NCBI RefSeq assembly: GCF_024267675.1
Contig: NZ_JALDYX010000020.1
Coordinates: forward strand, 1-64,000
From: Marinobacterium sedimentorum
GTDB lineage: Bacteria; Pseudomonadota; Gammaproteobacteria; Pseudomonadales; Balneatricaceae
Reading direction: 5' to 3'
DNA: 64,000 nucleotides
Each line of letters opens with the position of its first letter. Within the stretch, counting starts at the first letter, position 1. The translations under genes were made by a program, and so were the position numbers. The notes beneath the pieces are model-generated. The model was not told where the DNA came from. It was given only the letters and a program-made list of their open reading frames with translations, and did no database searches. Below are positions 1-9,106 of this stretch, one piece after another.

Positions 1-936
1 CCGCGGACACCGCCGCCAATGCCGATGTCTACGCCTTCAGTGCCGCCGAAGGCACCCCCTCCGGCAGCACCGTCGGCACCGTGGCGGCCGTGGATAAAGA
101 CGGCGACAGCCTGACCTACAGCATTACCGGCGGCAACGACGCGGGCCTGTTCAGCATCGATGCGGCGACGGGCGTGATCAGCGTCACCCAGGACATCGAC
201 GATGCCGAACTGGGCGATTACGCCCTGAGCGTCAGCGTGGATGACAGCGAAGGTGGCACCGACAGCGCCACCGTCAACATCAGCCTGACCAACGTCAACG
301 ATGACCCGACCGGTACCCTGGGTGGCCAGACCAATGCCGACGCCGACGTCATCAACCTGGACGTCAGCAGCAGCTTTGCGGATCTGGATGGCGACAGCCT
401 GAGCTTCAGCGCCACCGGCTTGCCGGCGGGGCTGAGCATCTCGGCGGCCGGCGTTATTACCGGCACCATCGCGGCCAATGCCTCGGATGCGACCGATGAC
501 AATAACAACACCCAGGACTACAGCGTCACCGTGACCGCGAGCGACGGCAACGGGGGCAGCGTGGATGTGGACTTCACCTGGACGGTGAACAACACCGTGC
601 CGGAGTTCATCAGCGGCACCGACACCGCGGACACCGCCGCCAATGCCGATATCTACGCCTTCAGTGCCGCCGAAGGCACGACCTCCGGCAGCACCGTCGG
701 CACCGTGGCGGCCGTGGATAAAGACGGCGACAGCCTGACCTACAGCATTACCGGCGGCAACGACGCGGGCCTGTTCAGCATCGATGCGGCGACGGGCGTG
801 ATCAGCGTCACCCAGGACATCGACGATGCAGAGCTGGGCGATTACGCCCTGAGCGTCAGCGTGGATGACAGCGAAGGTGGCACCGACAGCGCCACCGTCA
901 ACATCAGTCTGACCAACGTCAACGATGACCCGACCA
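1..936 (+). repeat. Near-identical direct repeat of ~312 bp at 624-bp period inside the adhesin
   Basis: Bases 1-312 recur almost unchanged at 625-936, with few substitutions (for example at the GTCTAC/ATCTAC and CACCCCC/CACGACC positions). The identity stops just after the shared NVNDDPT-coding end. The unit is 208 codons: one cadherin-like plus one Ig-like domain. The repeat starts at the window edge, so more copies probably lie upstream. Confidence 0.85.
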
Positions 937-3782
937 TTCAGGTTGATGCGACCTCTAAACAGGTTAATGAAAGGGGTCTTCCGCTCGGAAGTGGAGAGCT
1001 TGCAGACGGTGATTCGGGCAATGAGAGCGATCAGTCCGAGGTAACATCCGGCACCTTCACCCTGTCCGATGCCGATGGTCTGGACGATATTGAGAGTCTC
1101 AGCATAGGCGGCAGCAGCTACGTGCGCGGGGTGGACTTCAGTGACTTCGCCGACCTGGTGGGTGAGACCATCGATGTTGGCTACGGCACCGTCGAGCTGA
1201 CCGGTTACAGCAACGGCAGCTTCAGCTACAGCTACAGCCTGAATGAGACTGTCGACAACGACAGTAAAGACGGCGCCACAGGTGCTGGCTATGACGAGTC
1301 GTTTACCATCAGCGTGTCCGACGGCATCGAGAGCGCGGAGGCTCATGTCACCATCAGCATCATCGACGACGTGCCGAGCATCAGTGTTGCCGCGGCTAGC
1401 CTTGACGGCGTCAGCCTGCTGACGCAGGACGCGGAAACCGGTGATGACGCGGGCCCGGACACCGCCTCCAGTGCAGCGGCGTTTGACGGCGTCTTCAGTG
1501 TCAGCAGCAGCGCTGGCGGGGCCGACGGCCAGGCCGGCGCCATCAGCTGGAGTTATGCGTTAAGCCTGAGTGCAGCCTCAGGCACAGCATCCGGCTTTGA
1601 GAGTGGCGGCGTTGCCGTCAAGCTGTACCAGCTGACCGACGGCACCATCGTGGGCAGTACCAGCTCAACAGCCCCGCTGGTTATCGATGACGCAGTGGTG
1701 TTCAGTCTGGGCGTGGACACTACAGGTGTGGTGACCCTGAGTCAGTATGCGGCGCTGGATCACGGCAATGCCGAGACAGAAGGTGGCTATGACGATGATG
1801 TGTTGAGTCTCGCCAGTAATCTGGTGAGTCTGACCGGTACGGCCACGATTATCGACAATGACGGTGACAGCGCCAGCAGCAGCCAGAGCGTCGATCTGGG
1901 TGGGGCGATCAGCTTCGCGGATGATGGCCCGAGCGTGTCCCTGACGCTGGGTAGCGACAGCGGAGTGACGCTGCGAACCCAGGACGCCGATACGCGGGGC
2001 GGATCACCCGATACGGCAACCAGCAGCGCGGCGTTCGGTGTTACGATCGCGGCCTCGTTGAACTCCGGTGCCGACAGTGTTCAGGCCAGCGGGCTCAGTT
2101 ATGTGCTTAATCTGGCGGCCGAGGGCGCCGACAGTCAGCTGACCTGCGGTTCCGATATGGTGTATCTGTACACCCTGGCGGACGGTACCGTGCTGGGTTC
2201 AACGGCGACCACCAATCCCGGCAGTGTGGATGCTACGGCGGTTTTCAGTCTCAGTGTTGCCAGTGACGGCAAGGTGACGCTGACTCAGTATCAGGCGCTG
2301 GATCATGCTACGGCCAGCACTTCGGGATACGACACTGATGTGCTTGCGCTGGCCAATGGCCTGGTGAACCTACAGGTCACCTATTCGATCACCGATGGCG
2401 ATGGCGATTCGGCGACCAGCACCAAGACGATTGATCTGGGTGGAAACGTCCAGTTCGCGGATGATGGCCCGTCGCTTTCGGCAACCAACCTGGCGATCGC
2501 CAATGAGACCGGCACCTATACCGGTACCTATGTGTTCGATGTCGGTGCCGATACGCAGTCCTTTGTCGACAGCTTCGATGCCAGTGCGCTGCAGTGGACC
2601 AATGCGCGGGACGGTTACAGTCTTGAGTATGATGCGGCGGGCTCGGATGCCAGCCATCTGCTGTACAACGCTGTGTATGAAGAAGGAGGGGAAACCTTTA
2701 CCTTCTTTACGCTGCAGGTCAACGCCGATGGCACCTACGAGGTGACTATGGTTACGCCTGATCCGGTTGTTGAGCAGACGATCCCGAGCCTGTTGAGCGG
2801 TATTTCCGGTGGCTCGAATCTGTCGTCCTACACCTTTGGGTCTTCCGTGTTTGGCGGAGAATTCGCGATAGTGGTAACCGGCACGGAAAATGGTGTCGCC
2901 AGCACACTGACCATCTCCGCCACCGATCTGGGTGTGGGTGACAACGTCATGCAGGGCAGCAAGGGTGACGTGCTGCGCTTTGACGTGCAGCCAACGGCGA
3001 GCGGCAGCAGTGTGCTGTCGGAACTGACGATTCAGCTGTCCCATACCGGTGGCGTGAAGACCTCTGATCCGGTAGACATTAATATCCGCTACACAGACGG
3101 TACATCGTCGAGCTACAGCGAGCAGATCGGCTCCGACTACAGCGTGACCGTTGCTGCGGATACCGCGCGGGAAGTGGATTACATTGAGCTGGGCCCGGGA
3201 GACAGCGGCGCCAGTTTCAAGATCACGGGCCTGGCCGGCAAGTATGTGACCAGCGAGTTCCCGGACGACTACGAACTCGACTTTACGCTTACCGGAACCG
3301 ATTCGGATGGAGACTCTGCGTCGAGCAGCTTCTCGGTGATGGTGAACGCCACGGATAACGGTTCGGCCCTGATCGAGGGAAGTGCTGGCAGTGATCTGCT
3401 CTACGGCACCCTCAGTAACGATATCCTCACAGGTCATGATGGTGCGGATATCTTCGTTTGGAGCGATGGTCACGAGGGTGGAGTGGGTACAGGCCTGTTC
3501 ACCGAAGATACCGTGACCGATTTCAATCCAGTAGAGGGTGATGTGTTGGACCTGTCGGATCTGCTGGTTGGTGAAACCGAGGCGACCCTGGATGCCTACC
3601 TGTATCTGGATGACAACGGTGCCGACAGCACGCTGTACGTCAGCACTAGCGGCAATATGAATGCTGCCGATGCGAGCGAGGCGGCAACCAAGGCAGATCA
3701 GGTGATTAACCTGACCGACCTTAGCGGTACTGATATAGATACGCTGATTGCCAGCGGTAATCTGACGGTGGACAACAGCTAA
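3..3782 (+). CDS. Giant cadherin/Ig-repeat RTX adhesin, C-terminal part (5' end outside window)
   Basis: The frame is open to the left edge, so only the last ~1260 residues of a larger surface or secreted adhesin are visible. In order there are: a cadherin-like repeat (nt 3-312), a putative Ig-like domain (nt 313-600), a second near-identical cadherin-like repeat (625-936), a VCBS-like segment (940-1370), two T1SS-143-type repeats each ending in ADDGPS (about 1380-1950 and 1950-2480), and another Ig-like region. RTX-like glycine/aspartate motifs follow (about 3380-3470, e.g. GSAGSDLLYG, GHDGADIFVW). The last ~100 residues resemble the type I secretion C-terminal target domain. Composition is rich in D, G, S and T and almost cysteine-free, as expected for a calcium-binding exported adhesin. 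Export through an ABC-type type I system is inferred; that exporter is not in the window. Any protease or attachment role is unknown. Confidence 0.9.
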   Translation, partial: ADTAANADVYAFSAAEGTPSGSTVGTVAAVDKDGDSLTYSITGGNDAGLFSIDAATGVISVTQDIDDAELGDYALSVSVDDSEGGTDSATVNISLTNVNDDPTGTLGGQTNADADVINLDVSSSFADLDGDSLSFSATGLPAGLSISAAGVITGTIAANASDATDDNNNTQDYSVTVTASDGNGGSVDVDFTWTVNNTVPEFISGTDTADTAANADIYAFSAAEGTTSGSTVGTVAAVDKDGDSLTYSITGGNDAGLFSIDAATGVISVTQDIDDAELGDYALSVSVDDSEGGTDSATVNISLTNVNDDPTIQVDATSKQVNERGLPLGSGELADGDSGNESDQSEVTSGTFTLSDADGLDDIESLSIGGSSYVRGVDFSDFADLVGETIDVGYGTVELTGYSNGSFSYSYSLNETVDNDSKDGATGAGYDESFTISVSDGIESAEAHVTISIIDDVPSISVAAASLDGVSLLTQDAETGDDAGPDTASSAAAFDGVFSVSSSAGGADGQAGAISWSYALSLSAASGTASGFESGGVAVKLYQLTDGTIVGSTSSTAPLVIDDAVVFSLGVDTTGVVTLSQYAALDHGNAETEGGYDDDVLSLASNLVSLTGTATIIDNDGDSASSSQSVDLGGAISFADDGPSVSLTLGSDSGVTLRTQDADTRGGSPDTATSSAAFGVTIAASLNSGADSVQASGLSYVLNLAAEGADSQLTCGSDMVYLYTLADGTVLGSTATTNPGSVDATAVFSLSVASDGKVTLTQYQALDHATASTSGYDTDVLALANGLVNLQVTYSITDGDGDSATSTKTIDLGGNVQFADDGPSLSATNLAIANETGTYTGTYVFDVGADTQSFVDSFDASALQWTNARDGYSLEYDAAGSDASHLLYNAVYEEGGETFTFFTLQVNADGTYEVTMVTPDPVVEQTIPSLLSGISGGSNLSSYTFGSSVFGGEFAIVVTGTENGVASTLTISATDLGVGDNVMQGSKGDVLRFDVQPTASGSSVLSELTIQLSHTGGVKTSDPVDINIRYTDGTSSSYSEQIGSDYSVTVAADTAREVDYIELGPGDSGASFKITGLAGKYVTSEFPDDYELDFTLTGTDSDGDSASSSFSVMVNATDNGSALIEGSAGSDLLYGTLSNDILTGHDGADIFVWSDGHEGGVGTGLFTEDTVTDFNPVEGDVLDLSDLLVGETEATLDAYLYLDDNGADSTLYVSTSGNMNAADASEAATKADQVINLTDLSGTDIDTLIASGNLTVDNS

Positions 3783-3806
3783 CAGCTATTGCCTTGCCTG
3801 AAACCC

Positions 3807-3831
3807 AAAAGCCGGCTGATGCCGGCTTTTT
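3807..3831. terminator. Bidirectional intrinsic terminator between adhesin and phhB
   Basis: The stem GCCGGC / GCCGGC with a 4-base loop is flanked by AAAA on the left and TTTTT on the right. It can therefore stop transcription from both the adhesin (plus) and the converging phhAB genes (minus). Confidence 0.85.
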
Positions 3832-3850
3832 CGTGTCTGGCGCTGCGGTC

Positions 3851-4201
3851 TTAGCTATTGACGATGGCATCCAGTTTGGCGGCGCAGATAAAATCGTTAT
3901 CCGACAGGCCGTTCACGGCGTGGGTGCAAAAGCGCACCGTACAGTAACCCCAGCCCATGCGGATGTCCGGGTGATGGTTTTGCTGATCGGCCAGAAAGCA
4001 GGCGGCATTGGTGGTATACACCGCCTTGGCAAAGCCCTTGAAGCGAAAATCCCGCTCTAAATAGCTGGCATCATCGGCCAGCACCCAGTCCTGGTGCAGC
4101 TGGTGCATTAACGCTTGGGCTTCGGCAGGGCTGAGGGCAGGAATGCCGCCTTCGCAGGGTACGCAGTTCTGACCGGCGAGATCACAGATTGAATCGCTCA
4201 T
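3851..4201 (-). CDS. phhB: Pterin-4a-carbinolamine dehydratase
   Basis: Dehydrates the 4a-hydroxytetrahydropterin formed by phenylalanine hydroxylase so the cofactor can be recycled. The family signature HHPDI followed by the W-G-Y-C-T-V strand and a C-terminal THAVNGLSDNDF-type segment is visible. The start at 4201 is chosen over a longer frame because GAGGA lies at good spacing upstream; the 116-residue product fits the family. It lies 84 bases downstream of phhA on the same strand, the usual phhA-phhB order, so co-transcription is likely. Confidence 0.93.
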   Translation of the reverse strand: MSDSICDLAGQNCVPCEGGIPALSPAEAQALMHQLHQDWVLADDASYLERDFRFKGFAKAVYTTNAACFLADQQNHHPDIRMGWGYCTVRFCTHAVNGLSDNDFICAAKLDAIVNS

Positions 4202-4285
4202 GGGGGTATCCTCTGGTGTATGGGTTAGCTGGGGCAGGGCGTGCCGCCACTCAGGCTGATTGCAGTAGCTCACAGCTGCTTGTGT

Positions 4286-5083
4286 TCAGTTTAGCGCGGC
4301 TTTGGGGGCGTAAAGTGGTGCATGCAGCCCCAGCGCCTGGGCATGGTGGATGGCGCCCAGGACATCGGTGCTGATCAGGTCGTATAGCTGATCGAGGCCC
4401 TCGAGTACAAAGTACAGCGGCTGGTGAATATCGATGCGATAGGGCGTGCGCAGTACGTCCATCAAATCAAACGGCTGGCGCTTGGCCTGCGGGCTTTTGA
4501 TGGCGTAGGGCAGCTCGCTGGCCGAAGAAGCGAGCCCGGCGCCCAGGGCCTTGAGCTCGCCCTGTTCGCGAATCAGGCCAAACTCCACGGTAAACCAGTA
4601 CAGCCGGGCCAGCCAGACATGATCCTGGGGGCGGGCTTGGGTGCCCAGTACGCCGATGTGGTGCGAAAATTCGGCGATCTGCGGATGGGCCAGCAGCGGT
4701 GTGTGGCCGAAAATTTCGTGAAAGATATCCGGCTCCTGCAGGTATTCCAGTTCGTCGCGCGAGCGAATAAATGAGGCCGCCGGGAAGATACGGGCGGACA
4801 ACAGCTGGTAGAAACGGTCGAAACCGATCAGTGCCGGTACCGGTGTTACGCTCCAGCCCGTAGCCTGCTGCAGGCGTAGCGACACTTCGGCGCACTGCGG
4901 AATCCGCTGCGGGCTTAGTGCCAGCTGTGCCAGGCCATCGGTGAATACCCGGCTGCAATAGTGCTTGGCCCGGGCCTGCTGGGGGCTGAACAGCGTCTGC
5001 CAGACCGCGTCTTCCTCGGCGCTGTAGGGAATCATGCCCTGGGCGTCGGGTTGGTGCGCCTGGTAGCGGCTTGTTGTTTTCAT
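4286..5083 (-). CDS. phhA: Phenylalanine-4-hydroxylase
   Basis: Converts phenylalanine to tyrosine using tetrahydropterin, iron and oxygen. At 265 residues it is the short single-domain bacterial form without the animal regulatory ACT domain. The iron ligands of the 2-His-1-Glu triad are visible as His122 and His127 in FHEIFGH and Glu167 in the YWFTVEFG segment. It is followed by phhB, which regenerates the cofactor, and is divergent from an Lrp/AsnC regulator that is the obvious candidate to control it. ATG at 5083 is preceded by a GGAGC-type ribosome site. Confidence 0.96.
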   Translation of the reverse strand: MKTTSRYQAHQPDAQGMIPYSAEEDAVWQTLFSPQQARAKHYCSRVFTDGLAQLALSPQRIPQCAEVSLRLQQATGWSVTPVPALIGFDRFYQLLSARIFPAASFIRSRDELEYLQEPDIFHEIFGHTPLLAHPQIAEFSHHIGVLGTQARPQDHVWLARLYWFTVEFGLIREQGELKALGAGLASSASELPYAIKSPQAKRQPFDLMDVLRTPYRIDIHQPLYFVLEGLDQLYDLISTDVLGAIHHAQALGLHAPLYAPKAALN

Positions 5084-5151
5084 GGTGCGCTCCTGTACAG
5101 CATTCTATGCCCCATTAGAGTAACGAAGAGCGCGGGAAATTTGCTTGCGCT

Positions 5152-5166
5152 GTTGTGCAAAACAAC
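5152..5166. promoter_or_regulatory. Candidate 15-bp operator between phhA and the Lrp-type gene
   Basis: GTTGT-GCAAA-ACAAC is a perfect 5-bp inverted repeat with a 5-base AT-leaning centre, 15 bp in total, the length typical of Lrp/AsnC sites. It sits in the divergent intergenic region near the middle. That the neighbouring regulator binds here is inference. Confidence 0.35.
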
Positions 5167-5214
5167 GCAGTGTTTGAAAGGATATTGCCTATAGATATTG
5201 TTTTGAGAAATAAA

Positions 5215-5691
5215 ATGTCTGAAAGGATCAAGCTGGATAAAACGGATCGCCGTTTGTTGCGTGAATTGCAGCGCAACGGGCGCATCAGCAATCAGGAGCT
5301 GGCCGAGCGCACCAGCCTGTCCACCGCGCCCTGCTGGCGGCGGCTGAAAAAGCTCGAGGACAGTGGTGTTATCAACCGTTATGTGGCCCTGCTGGACAGC
5401 CACAAGCTGGGCATGCAGACCATGGCCTTTATTCACCTGTCGTTACTGGATCACAGTGATGCCAGCATTGCAGCCATTGACGAGTTCGTCGAACAGTCGC
5501 CGGAGGTGATGGAGTGCTACGCCATCACCGGCAGTGAAGACTACCTGCTGCGTATCGTCGCCGAGGATATGGAAGCGCTGGAGCGCTTCATGATGCAAAA
5601 GCTGCTCAAGCTCAAGGGCGTCAAGTCGACCAACAGCTCGCTGGTACTGCGCCAGAAGAAGTACACCACGGAATTGCCTATTAGTGATTAG
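5215..5691 (+). CDS. Lrp/AsnC-family transcriptional regulator
   Basis: A 158-residue protein with an N-terminal winged helix-turn-helix (LDKTDRRLLRELQRNGRISNQ, then the recognition segment SLSTAPCWRRLKKLEDSGVI) and a C-terminal RAM/ACT-like ligand domain (ECYAITGSEDYLLRIV). Such proteins sense amino acids and form oligomers on DNA. The ATG at 5215 is chosen because the family motif begins directly after it; the upstream extension is not conserved-looking. It is divergent from phhAB, which suggests response to phenylalanine, tyrosine or a related amino acid. Confidence 0.9.
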   Translation: MSERIKLDKTDRRLLRELQRNGRISNQELAERTSLSTAPCWRRLKKLEDSGVINRYVALLDSHKLGMQTMAFIHLSLLDHSDASIAAIDEFVEQSPEVMECYAITGSEDYLLRIVAEDMEALERFMMQKLLKLKGVKSTNSSLVLRQKKYTTELPISD

Positions 5692-5698
5692 TGCGGCG

Positions 5699-7108
5699 CT
5701 ATAGCTGCTCGCGGATCAGCTCCCCCAGCACCTGAATGGCCTGCAGGTAGTAGGGTGTGGCCTCGAAGGTGCTGTAGTTCAGTCGAATACAGTGGCTAAA
5801 GCGCCCGTCGCTGGCAAACAGGCTGCCGGGGGTAATGCCGATGCCGGCCTGCTGGGCCGCCCGATACAGGCGGTCGCTGTCAAAGCCCGCCGGCAGTTCA
5901 ATCCAGCAGAGGAAACCGCCTTTGGGGATAAGTGGTACGGCGCAGCCCGGCCAGTACTGGTAGATGGCTTCGAGCAGCAGGCCGAGGCGTGCCTGATAGC
6001 GCCGGCGTACCTGGCGCAGGTGGCGTTCATAGCGGTTGTCGGCCAGAAAGTCGGCCGCTGCATGCTGCAGTATGCCGGGGGAGGCCAGGGTGGTGACATA
6101 TTTGAGGTAATTTACCTGCTCATAGTAGCGTCCCGGCATGATCCAGCCGATACGGATATCGGAGTCCAGGGTTTTGGACAGCGAGCTGCACAGCAGTACC
6201 CGTCCTTCGGTATCCAAGGCCTTGACCGGCGGCGGTCGGCTGCCCTGGTGACACAGTTCCCCGAAGACATCGTCCTCGATAATGGGCAGGTCATGCTCGT
6301 TCGCCAGGCGCAACAGGCTGTGGCGTGCAGCCGTCGGCATGCAGGCGCCGGTGGGGTTGTTGAAGCTCGGGTTGGTCAGTATGGCCTTGACCGGCCAGCG
6401 CGCCAGCGCCTGAGCAAGCGCTTCCATATCCATGCCCAGCTGCGGGTGACCGGGGATTTCCAATGCCCGCATGCCCAGGGCTTCGATACACTGCAGGGTG
6501 CCATAAAAGCAGGGTGACTCCACCGCTATGGTATCGCCGGGGCGCGCCAGGGCCAACAGCGCCAGGGTGACGGCTTCCTGGGCGCCGTTGGTGATGACGA
6601 TATCGTCCGCGCTGGCCGGCAGCGAGGTTGAATGAACACGCCTGGCCAGTTGCGCCCGCAGCGCATGCAGCCCGGGAGGCGCCACATAGTGGCTGTTGCC
6701 GCCGGGTGTCGCGGCGGTATCCCTGGCATGGCGTGACAGGCGGCGGTAGAAGAATTCGCGGCCGCTGCAGCGGGCATCCGGGTCGGCGCTACCCAGAGGA
6801 ACCAGCCGGGCATTCTGGGCCGCACCGATGATTTCCAGCGCCGTAGCGCCAAGCTGCACCTTGCGCGGTTCCAGTGCGGCGCCCGGAGTGGGGGGCAGAA
6901 GACGTGCCCGTACGTAGTAGCCCGAGCGTGGACGAGGCTCAATCAGCTGCTCGTCTTCAAGCATCATGTAGGCGTGTATCACGCTGTTACGCCCAACACT
7001 GAGCCTGCTGGACAGCTCACGGATCGAGGGCAGTGGATCGCCGGGCCGCAGCTGCTGCTCCAGAATCTGGTTGCGCAACAGCTCGGCGGTCTGTTCGTAT
7101 ATTTTCAT
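5699..7108 (-). CDS. MocR-type (GntR-HTH plus aminotransferase-fold) transcriptional regulator
   Basis: The 469 residues contain an N-terminal GntR winged helix (QILEQQLRPGDPLPSIRELSSRLSVGRNSV) and a large class I/II aminotransferase-like domain. The PLP-lysine region is SSLSKTLDSDIRIGW, with the NPSFNNPTG and EDDVFGEL motifs before it. MocR proteins usually bind PLP or an amino-acid adduct and control a neighbouring gene. It is transcribed away from the EamA-type transporter at 7274, the likely target. The family also includes PdxR, GabR and TauR; which ligand applies here cannot be told. Confidence 0.9.
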   Translation of the reverse strand: MKIYEQTAELLRNQILEQQLRPGDPLPSIRELSSRLSVGRNSVIHAYMMLEDEQLIEPRPRSGYYVRARLLPPTPGAALEPRKVQLGATALEIIGAAQNARLVPLGSADPDARCSGREFFYRRLSRHARDTAATPGGNSHYVAPPGLHALRAQLARRVHSTSLPASADDIVITNGAQEAVTLALLALARPGDTIAVESPCFYGTLQCIEALGMRALEIPGHPQLGMDMEALAQALARWPVKAILTNPSFNNPTGACMPTAARHSLLRLANEHDLPIIEDDVFGELCHQGSRPPPVKALDTEGRVLLCSSLSKTLDSDIRIGWIMPGRYYEQVNYLKYVTTLASPGILQHAAADFLADNRYERHLRQVRRRYQARLGLLLEAIYQYWPGCAVPLIPKGGFLCWIELPAGFDSDRLYRAAQQAGIGITPGSLFASDGRFSHCIRLNYSTFEATPYYLQAIQVLGELIREQL

Positions 7109-7114
7109 GGATAC

Positions 7115-7251
7115 AGTCTAGCTATACATGGGCTTGTGTGGGTCATTAAATGCGACTGTACCCATCCAAATAACGTCGTCTTGTGTCTGTTTTGCCCAGG
7201 CGTAAACACCGTATGCTTGAACTCTTGTTCAACTTGGCGGCTAGCTAGACT
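7115..7251. promoter_or_regulatory. Divergent MocR/EamA control region with long-spaced inverted repeat and a 16-bp palindrome
   Basis: AGTCTAGCTA at 7115-7124 is repeated in perfect inverted form as TAGCTAGACT at 7242-7251, so each divergent gene has one copy close to its start. Between them TTGAAC-TCTT-GTTCAA (7217-7232) is a perfect 6-bp palindrome. Both are reasonable operator candidates for the MocR-type protein; binding is not shown. Confidence 0.4.
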
Positions 7252-7273
7252 CAGCCGCCCAGAGGATTTATTG

Positions 7274-8206
7274 ATGAGTGATTTTCAGGCGCGGCTGGTA
7301 CGCTGGGTGCCGCTGCTTTTCGTTCTGCTCTGGAGTACCGGTTTTATAGGTGCCAAGTACGGGCTGCCTTATATAGAACCCTTTTACCTGCTGTTTATCC
7401 GCATGCTGCTCACCCTGGTGGTGTTTGCACTGCTGATGCGCATCTTCCGGGCCCGGGCACTGGGGCCGCGTCAGGCGCTGCATCAGATGGTGGTGGGGCT
7501 GATGGTGCACGGGGCTTACCTGGGCGGGGTCTTTGCGGCTATCAGCTGGCAGATGCCGGCCGGTATTGCCTCACTGCTGGTTGGCCTGCAGCCGCTGCTC
7601 ACCGCGCTGATTGCCTGGCAGTGGCTGGGCAGCCGGTTGCGCAGTTTGCAGTGGGTCGGTTTGCTGCTGGGCCTTTTAGGTGTGGCGCTGGTGCTGGCGG
7701 GGCGAGGCTCAGGCGCCTCCGGCGAGCTGGTCTGGACGGCGTTGCTGGCGCTGGTACTGGCTCTGGTGGGAATCTCGGTCGGCACCCTGTATCAGAAGCG
7801 CTTTGGACAGGGTGTGGACCTGCTCAGTGGCTCTTTCTATCAGTATCTGTCTACGGCCCTGCTGATGGGGTTGCTGAGCTTTGGGTTTGAAACGCAGAAA
7901 GTGGACTGGCAGCCAGAGCTGTTTCTGGCGCTGTTCTGGCTCGTAGTGGGGTTGTCGGTGTCGGCCATCCTGCTGCTGATGCTGATGATCCGTGAAGGTG
8001 AGGCCGCAAGGGTCGCCAGTTACTTCTATCTGGTGCCGCCGGTGACGGCACTGGAAGCCTGGTGGCTGTTCGACGAGAGCCTGGCCCCCGTTGCACTGGG
8101 CGGTATCGCCATCGCCGTGCTGGGTGTGTACCTGGTGATCAGACCCGCCCGCGTTACCGCGCCAGCGATACCAGCGACTGGGGCCGGGGTGAAAGGCTCG
8201 GGCTAA
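7274..8206 (+). CDS. EamA/DMT-family inner-membrane transporter
   Basis: A 310-residue hydrophobic protein with about ten membrane segments and the two-repeat arrangement of the drug/metabolite transporter superfamily (N-terminal LLFVLLWSTGFIGAKYGLPY; second half with LWTALLALVLALVGISVGTLY-like segments). It probably exports an amino acid or related metabolite. The start at 7274 follows AGAGGA with 7-base spacing; a much longer in-frame extension overlaps the divergent promoter and is rejected. Pairing with the divergent MocR gene suggests ligand-induced efflux. Confidence 0.88.
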   Translation: MSDFQARLVRWVPLLFVLLWSTGFIGAKYGLPYIEPFYLLFIRMLLTLVVFALLMRIFRARALGPRQALHQMVVGLMVHGAYLGGVFAAISWQMPAGIASLLVGLQPLLTALIAWQWLGSRLRSLQWVGLLLGLLGVALVLAGRGSGASGELVWTALLALVLALVGISVGTLYQKRFGQGVDLLSGSFYQYLSTALLMGLLSFGFETQKVDWQPELFLALFWLVVGLSVSAILLLMLMIREGEAARVASYFYLVPPVTALEAWWLFDESLAPVALGGIAIAVLGVYLVIRPARVTAPAIPATGAGVKGSG

Positions 8207-8293
8207 AGGACCGTGTTGCAGCCTGCCGGGTTCTCAGTCGGTTTTTGCTATCATGGCGCCTCCTTTTGTTGTGTGGCGTGGAGCCTTTAACCG

Positions 8294-9106
8294 ATGCCTG
8301 AGTTGCCTGAAGTCGAAACCACCCGGCGAGGTGTGGCGCCCTATCTGCAGGATCACAGTGTCCGTGCTCTGGTGGTGCGACAGCCGCGGCTGCGCTGGCC
8401 GGTGCCGCCGGAACTGGCCGGGCTGATTGCGGGCCAGCCGGTGCGGGGCCTGTCGCGTCGTGGCAAATACCTGCTGATCGACTTCGACGCCGGCACCGTA
8501 CTGGTTCATCTGGGCATGTCCGGCAGTCTGCGACTGGTGCCCGGCGAGCAACTGCCCGGCAAGCACGATCATGTGGATTTTCTGCTGGATTCGGGGCTCG
8601 CCCTGCGCCTGACAGATCCGCGGCGCTTTGGCGCCGTGCTCTGGCAGGAAGCCGGCACCGAGCATGCGCTGCTGGCGTCCCTGGGGCCGGAGCCGCTGTC
8701 CGAGGCGTTTGATGCGCCGTTGTTGCAACAGGCTTGCAAGGGTCGGCGCAGCGCGATCAAGCTGCGCATCATGGACAGCAAGGTGGTGGTGGGGGTGGGG
8801 AATATCTACGCCAACGAAGCACTCTTTGCCGCCGGTATTGACCCGCAACGGGCTGCAGGGCGTATCTCTGCCCAGCGCCTGGATCGACTGGTGGCTGAAA
8901 TAAAGCAGGTGCTGGAGCGTGCCATTGCCCAGGGCGGCACAACTCTGCGGGACTTTGTCGGTGGTGATGGCAAGCCTGGATATTTCAAACAGGAGCTGTG
9001 TGTTTACGGTCGGGGCGGTGATAGCTGCGTCTGCTGTGGTACTGTACTGAAAGAAATTCGTCTGGGGCAGCGCAGTACTGTGTTTTGCCCGCGCTGTCAG
9101 CGTTAG
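8294..9106 (+). CDS. mutM: Formamidopyrimidine-DNA glycosylase (Fpg)
   Basis: Excises 8-oxoguanine and other oxidised purines and cleaves the abasic site. All diagnostic features are present: the N-terminal MPELPEVET with catalytic Pro2 and Glu3, the conserved lysine in SRRGKY (residue 58 counting Met), the helix-two-turn-helix segment and the C-terminal zinc finger (CVYGRGG, CVCCG, CPRCQR). The 270-residue length is typical. No operon partner is evident. Confidence 0.98.
   Translation: MPELPEVETTRRGVAPYLQDHSVRALVVRQPRLRWPVPPELAGLIAGQPVRGLSRRGKYLLIDFDAGTVLVHLGMSGSLRLVPGEQLPGKHDHVDFLLDSGLALRLTDPRRFGAVLWQEAGTEHALLASLGPEPLSEAFDAPLLQQACKGRRSAIKLRIMDSKVVVGVGNIYANEALFAAGIDPQRAAGRISAQRLDRLVAEIKQVLERAIAQGGTTLRDFVGGDGKPGYFKQELCVYGRGGDSCVCCGTVLKEIRLGQRSTVFCPRCQR

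Noticed and set aside
2370..3473. Long minus-strand open frame opposite the adhesin
   Set aside because: It is the reverse shadow of GC-rich repetitive coding sequence; the product has no domain pattern and no ribosome site, while the plus-strand frame is clearly an RTX protein.
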